5,774 nucleotides of DNA from an uncultured bacterium. Its GTDB lineage: Bacteria; Patescibacteria; Paceibacteria; UBA9973; Zambryskibacteraceae. Shown here in pieces: positions 1 through 5,469 of the stretch; within the stretch, counting starts at the first letter, position 1; each line of letters starts with the position of its first letter. The position numbers and the translations under genes are program-made. The notes beneath the pieces were generated by a model, which saw nothing but the letters and a program-made list of their open reading frames with translations, did no database searches and was not told the DNA's origin. The stretch covers positions 1-5,774 of the forward strand of contig CAIXDB010000013.1 of NCBI GenBank assembly GCA_903918125.1. The letters are read 5' to 3'.

Positions 1-303
1 AGAAAACACGTTGTCGATAAATTCACGAGCGTTCTCTTCGCTCTTACTCATACTGTCGATGAGAAACGGGATGAGCACCGAAATGGACACAATGGAACCG
101 ACAGTGGCAAACAAAATGTCCGGAATGCGAAAGGCGGAGTAGTACAGGTCGAGTGTGTTCCCCGCCCCGAAATGCGATGCGAGGGTACGATCACGGAGAA
201 GAGCAAGGACTTGCGAACAGATAGCGAAGAAACCGAGCAAATACGCCGCCTGGTGAATACCGGTCGTTTCTTTATTTAGAAATTTAAGCAGACGATTGAC
301 CAT
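1..303 (-). CDS. murJ: MurJ/MviN-family lipid flippase, N-terminal part (runs off left edge)
   Basis: The first 101 residues of a MOP-superfamily flippase are visible; the rest lies beyond position 1. MurJ flips the peptidoglycan precursor lipid II across the inner membrane, and relatives such as Wzx flip other lipid-linked glycans. The family is recognised from the TM1-loop-TM2 block: LLRDRTLASHFGAG (residues 36-49) followed by LDLYYSAFRIPDILF (51-65), which matches the MurJ pattern of RD, then FGAG, then D, then AF(K/R)xP. Hydrophobic segments lie at about 21-37 and 63-82. ATG at 303-301 is the natural start because it puts the conserved block at the family's usual distance from the N terminus. 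No strong ribosome-binding site is visible. It starts six bases after the stop of the ligase/TPR gene, so co-transcription is likely. Against E. coli MurJ aligned from memory, R18 corresponds to Q31 and R52 to F65, while R24 and D39 are kept (R37, D52). A Wzx-like role for another glycan is therefore possible. The family is secure; the exact substrate is not. Confidence 0.88.
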   Translation of the reverse strand, partial: MVNRLLKFLNKETTGIHQAAYLLGFFAICSQVLALLRDRTLASHFGAGNTLDLYYSAFRIPDILFATVGSIVSISVLIPFLIDSMSKSEENAREFIDNVFS

Positions 304-309
304 TCTTGA

Positions 310-2715
310 TTATTGGCTGGATTGACTTTCGGTCACCGGTAATTTTGATGTTGGTTTCGCTGGAGTGGCGGGTTGCTGACTCTGGAAAATCGGCTTGCCG
401 GCTTGGAGTGCGGACAGAATCTGTTGCACCGTCGTGTTGTCAGGGTTGGTTTTTTGCAAATCGGTGAATTGCGCAATGGCGTCCGCATGATCACCTGACG
501 CCTCGTAACTCAAACCGAGATAATATTTCGCGTTTGCATATTGCGGAGAAAGCGTGAGCGACTTTTGCAACGTAGTAATGGCGCCGGCAAAGTCGGAATT
601 ACTAAACTGGAGGTACCCGAGCTCAAACAAAATGGACGGATCTGTAGGGTTTATAACGGACGCCGCCTGGACAGAAGTGATGGCATCTTTCAAGTCCTTG
701 TTGGACACTTGAATCTGTGCGAGCAAGAAATATGCATCAAGATAATTTTGTTTCATCTGAATGGCCTGAGTGGCATACGCCGTAGCATTGGTCAAATTGC
801 CATTGTCAACTTCGAGCTGTGCCATGAGCAAGTAGATGCCGGGATTTTTCGGATTGCGACGGAACGCTTCGTTGTACGCCGCTTGCGAACTCTCGTACGC
901 GCCTTGGATTTTCAGCGGTACCGCCGCTTCATATACTTGCCCGAGCGTGACCCAGTTTAAGTAGTTCGACGGATCCGCGTTACGCGCATTGAGTCCGGCT
1001 GTGATGGCATCGGTCAATGTCGCGGTCACTTCTTTTTGCAAGTCCGCCTGTGCCACGGTTTTCGGATCTTGTTGTTCAATTTTGCCGAGTTTGGTGATTT
1101 CGATTTGAGCCAGTGCGCGATAATACGTGTCGTACGGCACCGCCGAAATTGCCTGTTTCATGAGCGTTTCGCTTTGCAGAATATCGCCGGACGTGTTCAA
1201 AGCGTACGAACTTTTCTGGAAATACCACAGTGCTTCGGCATTTTTGTAGAGCGCATAGCCGAGGGTCAGTGACAATAGGAAAATCGCGACGAAACCGAGT
1301 GACCAACCAAAACCTTTTCTCGGATTGACACTGAACGCAGTGACAGATGTGGAGAGAATTCCGGCAACCGAAAGTGAAGCAAAAAACAAACCGGTGAAGA
1401 AAAATGTCAGAACAATCATGACAATGCTTGGCAAATAGATGACCGCCATAATCCACAAGTAGAGCGACACAAAGAAAGAAGAAACGGTCAAATATTTCAA
1501 GAATGAATCGGAGATGTGCGCGAAGAGCGCCTTCCAACCAAAATACAAATACAACCCGAGGAAAAGCAACCACGACAAAATACCGACAAGCCCCGTCGTC
1601 ACTGCAAATGTTGGCAGAAGTCCGATGCCATACTGAAAATCGGTATTCCAAAAGTCGGTACTGGTGATTGCGTCAGGCTTGTAGGAAAGCCATTGTGTGG
1701 TGAACGTGCCGGAACCGGAACCGAACAAGGGTCGCGTTTGGATAGTTTGTCGAGCGATGTCCCAGGTGACCGACAGCGACGGACGCACTTCGACATTGCT
1801 CTGATTGAACACCGGTCCGAGATGCGAAACGATTGCACCGCCCCAGAAAATAAAGACGAGAGAGATGACCAGAACGATTGCCGGATAGAGCGGGATGCGT
1901 CGTAATTTTTCTGCGAATGTTTTGGCCGGCAGAGACGCATCGCGATTGGTGAAAATCTTGTAGACGATGAAGAGAAGCGCGGAAATACCGACGGTCACCC
2001 AAATGAAATTGAAATTAACCAACACGAGAAAGAACAGCGACACGAGGCACGCGACGGTCAAAAGCGATTTCATGAGCCGGCTTGCGTCAAGCATCGACAC
2101 GGATATGAATGACAAAAGCAGACCGATGGCTGCAAACATGGCGACGTTGTTCCAACTGCCGATCATGGTGGAGGTAAGCGACGTGAAAATGCCGAACGAC
2201 AAAAATTTCACGCCGAAGATGAGACGAAGTGCCACAAACAAACAGAAAATAATCGAGGATGAAAGAAATGCGATGAACGAATAGAAGATGCGTTTCGAAT
2301 CGCGGAAAAGCATCGACACCAAAAAGAGATATGCGAATGCGACCAACACGAAACCGACAGTGCTTTGGTCAAATGTCAGCCCGATGAAGGTCATGCGCGA
2401 GAAACCGTTGGAGATGCCGGCGAGAAAATACACAATCGGAACCGCGGCAAAAAGTCCGAGTGTCACTTTCACCGAGCGAGGCATGGTGAATGAACCGGAC
2501 AGAAAAACGGAAACGATATAGCAGATGACTGCCAAGATGACACCGTAGGCAAATAGGAGCGACGTACCGAAGTCGGTGGTAATAAACGTCGACGGCACGA
2601 AGAAAATCGGGATGAGAAACGAAGTAACGAGCAACAAATAAAATGAAATCTTTTCAAACACGGACTGGGTGGTCAATGCAGGCGATGACACGACTGCTGG
2701 TGCGGTTTCTTCCAT
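310..2715 (-). CDS. O-antigen ligase/polymerase-like membrane protein fused to a TPR domain
   Basis: An 801-residue polytopic protein. Residues 1-490 hold about 12-13 hydrophobic segments (roughly 23-40, 51-74, 84-101, 118-136, 146-168, 187-206, 214-234, 236-254, 276-297, 363-393, 408-427, 430-455, 470-490). A large hydrophilic loop at 298-362 carries RPLFGSGSGTF (328-338), the hallmark of the Wzy/WaaL family. Residues 510-770 form a TPR domain, clearest from about 585, with repeats ending in blocks such as NPKNPGIYLLMAQLEVDNGN and LSPQYANAKYYLGLSYEASG. The tail (775-801) is rich in Pro, Ser and Gln. Members of the family polymerise or transfer lipid-linked glycans on the outer face of the membrane; TPRs probably hold partner proteins. 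The HN motif that follows the loop in WaaL ligases is absent (see findings). ATG at 2715-2713 is chosen because a good promoter lies 35-63 bases upstream and because extending the frame to 3072 would run antisense through rnpB. No Shine-Dalgarno is visible. The next gene, a MurJ-family flippase, starts six bases downstream. Substrate is unknown; an O-linked protein glycosyltransferase is an alternative. Confidence 0.88.
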   Translation of the reverse strand: MEETAPAVVSSPALTTQSVFEKISFYLLLVTSFLIPIFFVPSTFITTDFGTSLLFAYGVILAVICYIVSVFLSGSFTMPRSVKVTLGLFAAVPIVYFLAGISNGFSRMTFIGLTFDQSTVGFVLVAFAYLFLVSMLFRDSKRIFYSFIAFLSSSIIFCLFVALRLIFGVKFLSFGIFTSLTSTMIGSWNNVAMFAAIGLLLSFISVSMLDASRLMKSLLTVACLVSLFFLVLVNFNFIWVTVGISALLFIVYKIFTNRDASLPAKTFAEKLRRIPLYPAIVLVISLVFIFWGGAIVSHLGPVFNQSNVEVRPSLSVTWDIARQTIQTRPLFGSGSGTFTTQWLSYKPDAITSTDFWNTDFQYGIGLLPTFAVTTGLVGILSWLLFLGLYLYFGWKALFAHISDSFLKYLTVSSFFVSLYLWIMAVIYLPSIVMIVLTFFFTGLFFASLSVAGILSTSVTAFSVNPRKGFGWSLGFVAIFLLSLTLGYALYKNAEALWYFQKSSYALNTSGDILQSETLMKQAISAVPYDTYYRALAQIEITKLGKIEQQDPKTVAQADLQKEVTATLTDAITAGLNARNADPSNYLNWVTLGQVYEAAVPLKIQGAYESSQAAYNEAFRRNPKNPGIYLLMAQLEVDNGNLTNATAYATQAIQMKQNYLDAYFLLAQIQVSNKDLKDAITSVQAASVINPTDPSILFELGYLQFSNSDFAGAITTLQKSLTLSPQYANAKYYLGLSYEASGDHADAIAQFTDLQKTNPDNTTVQQILSALQAGKPIFQSQQPATPAKPTSKLPVTESQSSQ

Positions 2716-2749
2716 AGAAATAATAATTAAAATGAATAAATGTGCACAT

Positions 2750-2778
2750 AGTATATAAAAAAATTGTAAAAATAACAA
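2750..2778 (-). promoter_or_regulatory. Probable sigma70-type promoter of the ligase/TPR-flippase operon
   Basis: On the minus strand TTGTTA (2778-2773) and TATACT (2755-2750) are separated by exactly 17 bases, matching the -35 consensus at 4/6 and the -10 consensus at 5/6. Transcription would start near 2743, leaving a leader of about 28 bases, AT-rich and without a Shine-Dalgarno sequence. The -35 box overlaps an inverted repeat, AATTGT-N7-ACAATT (2762-2780). Confidence 0.6.
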
Positions 2779-2780
2779 TT
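2762..2780. repeat. Short inverted repeat over the minus-strand -35 box
   Basis: AATTGT (2762-2767) and ACAATT (2775-2780) form a 6-bp inverted repeat with a 7-base spacer. It covers the -35 hexamer of the leftward promoter and lies about 30 bases upstream of the rnpB -10 box. It could be an operator, but such short AT-rich inverted repeats also arise by chance. Confidence 0.3.
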
Positions 2781-2807
2781 CGAAAAATGTGCAAAAGTGC
2801 CTCAATA

Positions 2808-2816
2808 TGCTATAGT
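2808..2816 (+). promoter_or_regulatory. Extended -10 promoter of rnpB
   Basis: TGCTATAGT contains the extended -10 element TG (2808-2809) and the hexamer TATAGT (2811-2816). The hexamer ends six bases before 2823, where the P1 helix of rnpB begins, so the expected start point and the RNA 5' end coincide. No good -35 box is seen at 17 bases (TGTGCA, 2788-2793, 3/6), which is usual for extended -10 promoters. Confidence 0.65.
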
Positions 2817-2822
2817 GTCTGC

Positions 2823-3156
2823 GTTGTGTCGGACAGGTGCTCGCGGATTGGCAACGATTCGCGGGAGGAAAGTCCGAACATATTTTCGTTCGGTTCGCCG
2901 GACGGAAAAAACGTAGCGGGTAACGCCCGTCCGTGGCAACACGAGAGATGCGAGCAGTGACGCTCACGGCGAAAGCCACGAGGTTCCCGTCGCAAGGCGG
3001 GAATAATTTCACGGCAACGTGAAAGTGAAACGGCAAAATTCTTACGCGTATGCAAGGTCGTGCTCGGAGCAATTCGAGAGAACCGCTTGATCACCGCGGT
3101 AACGCGAGTGACAGATACATACCTGTCGACAACAGAATTCGGCTTATAGACACAAC
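2823..3156 (+). ncRNA. rnpB: RNase P RNA, bacterial type A
   Basis: This is the catalytic RNA of ribonuclease P, which with the RnpA protein removes the 5' leader of pre-tRNAs. About 334 nt. P1 is GTTGTGTC (2823-2830) with GACACAAC (3149-3156). P2 is GACAGGT (2832-2838) with ACCTGTC (3121-3127). P3 (2840-2865) is capped by GCAA. The universal GAGGAAAGTCCG lies at 2865-2876. Long-range P4 pairs AAGTCCGAA (2870-2878) with TTCGGCTT (3138-3145), leaving the conserved bulged U at 2873. ACAGAA (3132-3137) precedes P4, as in all bacteria. P12 (2984-3003) and a second stem (3007-3024) both carry GCAA loops. P18 (3091-3111) carries a GTAA loop. GCAAGGTC (3052-3059) corresponds to conserved region IV. 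P15 seems reduced to CTCG/CGAG (3063-3078), P16/P17 seem absent, and no GGU is present in L15. It is transcribed divergently from the ligase gene and convergently with the secreted-protein gene. Confidence 0.97.
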
Positions 3157-3161
3157 AGATG

Positions 3162-3189
3162 AAAAAACACACCTCGCCGTGTGTTTTTT
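3162..3189. terminator. Bidirectional intrinsic terminator between rnpB and the convergent gene
   Basis: AAAAAACACAC (3162-3172) pairs perfectly with GTGTGTTTTTT (3179-3189) around the loop CTCGCC. On the plus strand it ends in six T, five bases after P1 of rnpB closes. On the minus strand the A run likewise reads as six T, so the same hairpin can stop leftward transcription from the secreted-protein gene that ends at 3238. Confidence 0.88.
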
Positions 3190-3210
3190 CTTAAAAAGAA
3201 GTAGTATCTG

Positions 3211-3237
3211 AATAAATAGTACCTGGTACTATTTATT
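3211..3237. repeat. Perfect 27-nt palindrome directly after the stop codon
   Basis: AATAAATAGTACC (3211-3223) and GGTACTATTTATT (3225-3237) are exact reverse complements around a single T. The right arm ends on the base next to the TAA stop (3240-3238) of the minus-strand gene. As RNA it would form a stem of about 11 bp with a CC-N-GG loop. There is no T run right after it, so it may stabilise the 3' end or assist the bidirectional terminator about 20 bases farther on. Confidence 0.75.
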
Positions 3238-5400
3238 TTACAATCCTAAGTTCGTCACCGTCACCGAGTAGTTGCCGGCGGAGAGGTTGAGTGCCGAAAC
3301 GTCGGCGGTAATCGATGTCGGTTTGCCGGTTGTCGGGTCAAGCGTGACTGACGAGGCGAGCACCGTCTGCGATCCGATGTTGATTTGATTTTGATTTGCG
3401 GTTTTGTTGAAGTTTGCACCTGTCACGGTAATGATAGTCTGTCCGCTTGCATTCACGGAAAGCGACGAGCCGGTCAGAAGTGGCACACCGTTACCCGCAC
3501 CGGACGTCAAGCTCGAGCACGCATGCGTGTTCATATACGCGCGAGTTGCGGGACCGACATAACCGGTGCCTTGCGTCAAGCCGGAGGGTGTCAAAATTGC
3601 CGTCGCGTATTTGTTCTGATACGCCACAACCGCGTTAAATACTGTCTGATCAAAGTTGCCTTGTGTCGCCGTCATCTCGCCGTCTGTCACGAGCACCTGC
3701 GTCAAAATCCACACTTCGTCACCCAAATCCCCCGTTTGCAGGTCAGCGACAAGCGGTGTTGAGAGTGTACCGGTACACACATTTCCGCCGGCACTCCCTG
3801 TTGTACCACTCGTCGACCCACTTCCGCTTGTGATCGTGCTCGTCGTGTCGGGACTGCCCGGTACAGATTGCGTCGCCGTCGCACCCGCCGAAAGCGAACT
3901 CAGAATGTTTTGTTGCTGTTGATATTGAATGCTTGTACCTGTTTGATATTGATTGAGATACGTCGCCATCAAATTTTTCTCCGCGTCAATCAATTGTTTC
4001 TGCGTGGTCATTGCCGTGCCGTCACCTTTGATGGTCGTGGTGAAACCGATCGGTTGTCCGCCCATCAAATCACCCGAGCCGGTCGAGCCACCCGTCGACT
4101 GCACCGCAAAGCTGAGTGCACCGACTGTTCCCGCAGTGTCGCTTGTCGCGCCAACTTTCCACACTTCGGACCACGTGCCGATGTCATTTCGCGTGCTGTT
4201 ATCAACCATTTGTCCGGTCAATGAAAAACTTCCGCTCGCGTCGGTCGTCCAGCCCGGATTGGTCGATGTGTTGCTCGTATTACCAACTTTTCCGCCGTAC
4301 ACCCAGACGGTACTGTTCGGCGTGGCACCGCTCAGGGTCAGTTTCCAGTTGTCGCCGATGTTAAAAATAGTCGCGCTCGGTCCGGTCAAGTTTGTCAGAG
4401 TCACCGTGCCATTGGCGCCAGTCGAAGTCTGCGTGTTCGATGTACTGGTACCGGAGCTCGTGCCAGAACTTGTGCCCGACGTACTACCTGACGAACCGCT
4501 ACTCGTTCCGCTCGTGCCATTTCCAGAACCTGTACCGGAAACCGGCGTCGCCACGACTGCGAACGGCAAGCTGTTCGAAGTTTGATTGATCGTGTCAGAC
4601 GACACGGAAGATGTAATGTGTGCCCATGTTCCCATACTGTAATCCTGACCCGGTGGCAAATATCCGCTGAAATTACTGTATCCGAGTGTGATTGAATTTT
4701 GTACTGAAACCGTATAGTTTCCGACTGGCAGTGTCGGTGGCACTTTGACATACAATATACCTGCGGCACCACCCATTGAGTCCGCCGGAACGGAAGTCGG
4801 CGCACCACCGGAAGTCGGCGTAAACACCACGATGTTTGAAAGTACGTTTGCCACATTGGCATGATTGTCCGATGTTCCCAACCCGTCGAAACTGCCGACG
4901 TTTGTATTGTTGTATATATTGAATGTATTGCTGGATATCTGAAGTTGAAAACCCAAATTGGACGTAACACTTCCGACACTGGCACTGGATGCATTGAGTT
5001 TGGCGAGAATAACTGTCGGCAACAACACGAACGGTCGCGGATTCGACTCCTCGCCCGTCGTACTGTCTTTTATAATAACCGCGTAATTTCCGAGTGCGAG
5101 GTTCGTCGGTGGCACAAAAGTGATGGAGTTCGATGTGACAACGGTTGCCGGGACATCAAGCGGAGCGAGTGCCGTCCAGTTGGCGGTCAGAAACTCAAAC
5201 TCGACGATATTGTCCGCCGCGATCGGATTAAAACCCGAACCGGTGAACGTGTATGAAGGTGAGCTCACGAATTGTCCGACGGGCACGGCACCGGCGTAGG
5301 TTAGCGTTGCAGCCTCGGCGCGCACCGCACCACCGAGCAAAAACAAAAATGAAAAAATCGTTGCAAAAGACAGCAGTCGAGTTTTTTTTGAAAATGACAT
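3238..5400 (-). CDS. Secreted TIG/Ig-like and peptidoglycan-binding-like surface protein
   Basis: A 720-residue exported protein. A signal peptide occupies 1-30: KK at 5-6, a hydrophobic core at 9-23, and an AEA cleavage motif before ATLTY. A TIG-like domain follows at about 31-127, ending in GNYAVIIKDS. A second lies at about 128-284 and contains GNYTVSVQNS. Then come a Ser/Thr/Gly linker (287-330), an Ig-like domain with GTWSEVWKVG (332-434), a flexible stretch with a Q-rich helix (461-505), and a second linker (508-540). A degenerate peptidoglycan-binding-1-like domain lies at 541-628 (TPLVADLQTGDLGDEVWILT, then GYVGPATRAYMN). A last TIG domain runs 637-720. The only two cysteines, C542 and C628, bracket the peptidoglycan-binding unit and could form a disulfide. 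No enzyme motif, LPXTG or C-terminal membrane segment is seen, so cell-wall binding may retain it. The start is the only one that keeps the signal peptide; no Shine-Dalgarno precedes it. The likely role is adhesion or wall architecture, which is inferred. The final TIG domain lacks its usual last strand. Confidence 0.9.
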   Translation of the reverse strand: MSFSKKTRLLSFATIFSFLFLLGGAVRAEAATLTYAGAVPVGQFVSSPSYTFTGSGFNPIAADNIVEFEFLTANWTALAPLDVPATVVTSNSITFVPPTNLALGNYAVIIKDSTTGEESNPRPFVLLPTVILAKLNASSASVGSVTSNLGFQLQISSNTFNIYNNTNVGSFDGLGTSDNHANVANVLSNIVVFTPTSGGAPTSVPADSMGGAAGILYVKVPPTLPVGNYTVSVQNSITLGYSNFSGYLPPGQDYSMGTWAHITSSVSSDTINQTSNSLPFAVVATPVSGTGSGNGTSGTSSGSSGSTSGTSSGTSSGTSTSNTQTSTGANGTVTLTNLTGPSATIFNIGDNWKLTLSGATPNSTVWVYGGKVGNTSNTSTNPGWTTDASGSFSLTGQMVDNSTRNDIGTWSEVWKVGATSDTAGTVGALSFAVQSTGGSTGSGDLMGGQPIGFTTTIKGDGTAMTTQKQLIDAEKNLMATYLNQYQTGTSIQYQQQQNILSSLSAGATATQSVPGSPDTTSTITSGSGSTSGTTGSAGGNVCTGTLSTPLVADLQTGDLGDEVWILTQVLVTDGEMTATQGNFDQTVFNAVVAYQNKYATAILTPSGLTQGTGYVGPATRAYMNTHACSSLTSGAGNGVPLLTGSSLSVNASGQTIITVTGANFNKTANQNQINIGSQTVLASSVTLDPTTGKPTSITADVSALNLSAGNYSVTVTNLGL
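3781..3879 (-). repeat. Ser/Thr/Gly linker before the peptidoglycan-binding domain
   Basis: Codons 508-540 of the secreted protein encode a low-complexity stretch including TSTITSGSGSTSGTTGSAGG. It joins the Q-rich helical segment to the cysteine-bounded peptidoglycan-binding-like unit and is probably disordered and extracellular. Confidence 0.6.
4426..4542 (-). repeat. Low-complexity Ser/Thr/Gly linker-coding tract
   Basis: Codons 287-325 of the secreted protein encode an imperfect repeat of SGTS/SGSS units, for example SGTSSGTSSGTST. Such linkers are extracellular, flexible and often O-glycosylated. Tandem degenerate codons make the tract prone to length change. The opposite strand is open over it, which is a by-product of the codon pattern. 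Confidence 0.7.
5382..5389 (-). repeat. A8 homopolymer in the signal-peptide coding region
   Basis: Eight consecutive A on the coding strand span codons 4-7 of the secreted protein, just after the start. A run this long, this early, is a possible site for polymerase slippage, in replication or transcription, that would switch the frame off. Confidence 0.6.
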
Positions 5401-5429
5401 GATTATAAAAATTAATTGCTAATGTGGAT

Positions 5430-5469
5430 AAGGATGGGCATCATCCTCGCGAGGATGATGCCCATCCTT
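5430..5469. repeat. Perfect 40-nt palindrome directly after the stop codon of the right-edge gene
   Basis: Two 20-base arms (5430-5449 and 5450-5469) are exact reverse complements with no spacer, centred on CTCGCGAG. The outer end touches the TAA stop (5472-5470) of the minus-strand gene. Each arm also contains GGATG and CATCC (5432-5436 with 5442-5446; 5453-5457 with 5463-5467), so it can fold as one long hairpin or as two small ones. It probably ends or protects the upstream transcript, but the sequence after it on the minus strand (TATCCACATT) is not a T run. Confidence 0.8.

Noticed and set aside
541..960. 139-codon plus-strand frame opposite the TPR region
   Set aside because: It is a complement shadow of a well-supported TPR-coding region, and its Arg-rich translation shows no domain.
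2742..2960. Short plus-strand frame starting in the promoter region and entering rnpB
   Set aside because: It overlaps the rnpB promoter and RNA, whose conserved structure explains the sequence.
2810..3172. 120-codon minus-strand frame antisense to rnpB
   Set aside because: It is entirely antisense to a structured RNA gene, and the translation is Arg/Ser-rich with no domain.
4426..4542. Possible CRISPR or tandem DNA repeat array
   Set aside because: The periodicity is short and imperfect, in frame, and encodes a Ser/Thr/Gly linker. There are no constant repeats with unique spacers.
3953..4585. 210-codon open frame on the plus strand opposite the secreted-protein gene
   Set aside because: It lies fully inside a gene with a signal peptide and recognisable domains. 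Its Pro/Val-rich translation is what the complement of Ser/Thr/Gly codons gives, and no domain is recognisable.
5402..5407. Perfect TATAAT on the minus strand just before the secreted-protein ATG
   Set aside because: Only one base separates it from the ATG, so a normal start point would fall inside the gene and lose the start codon. No -35 partner is seen at 17-18 bases.
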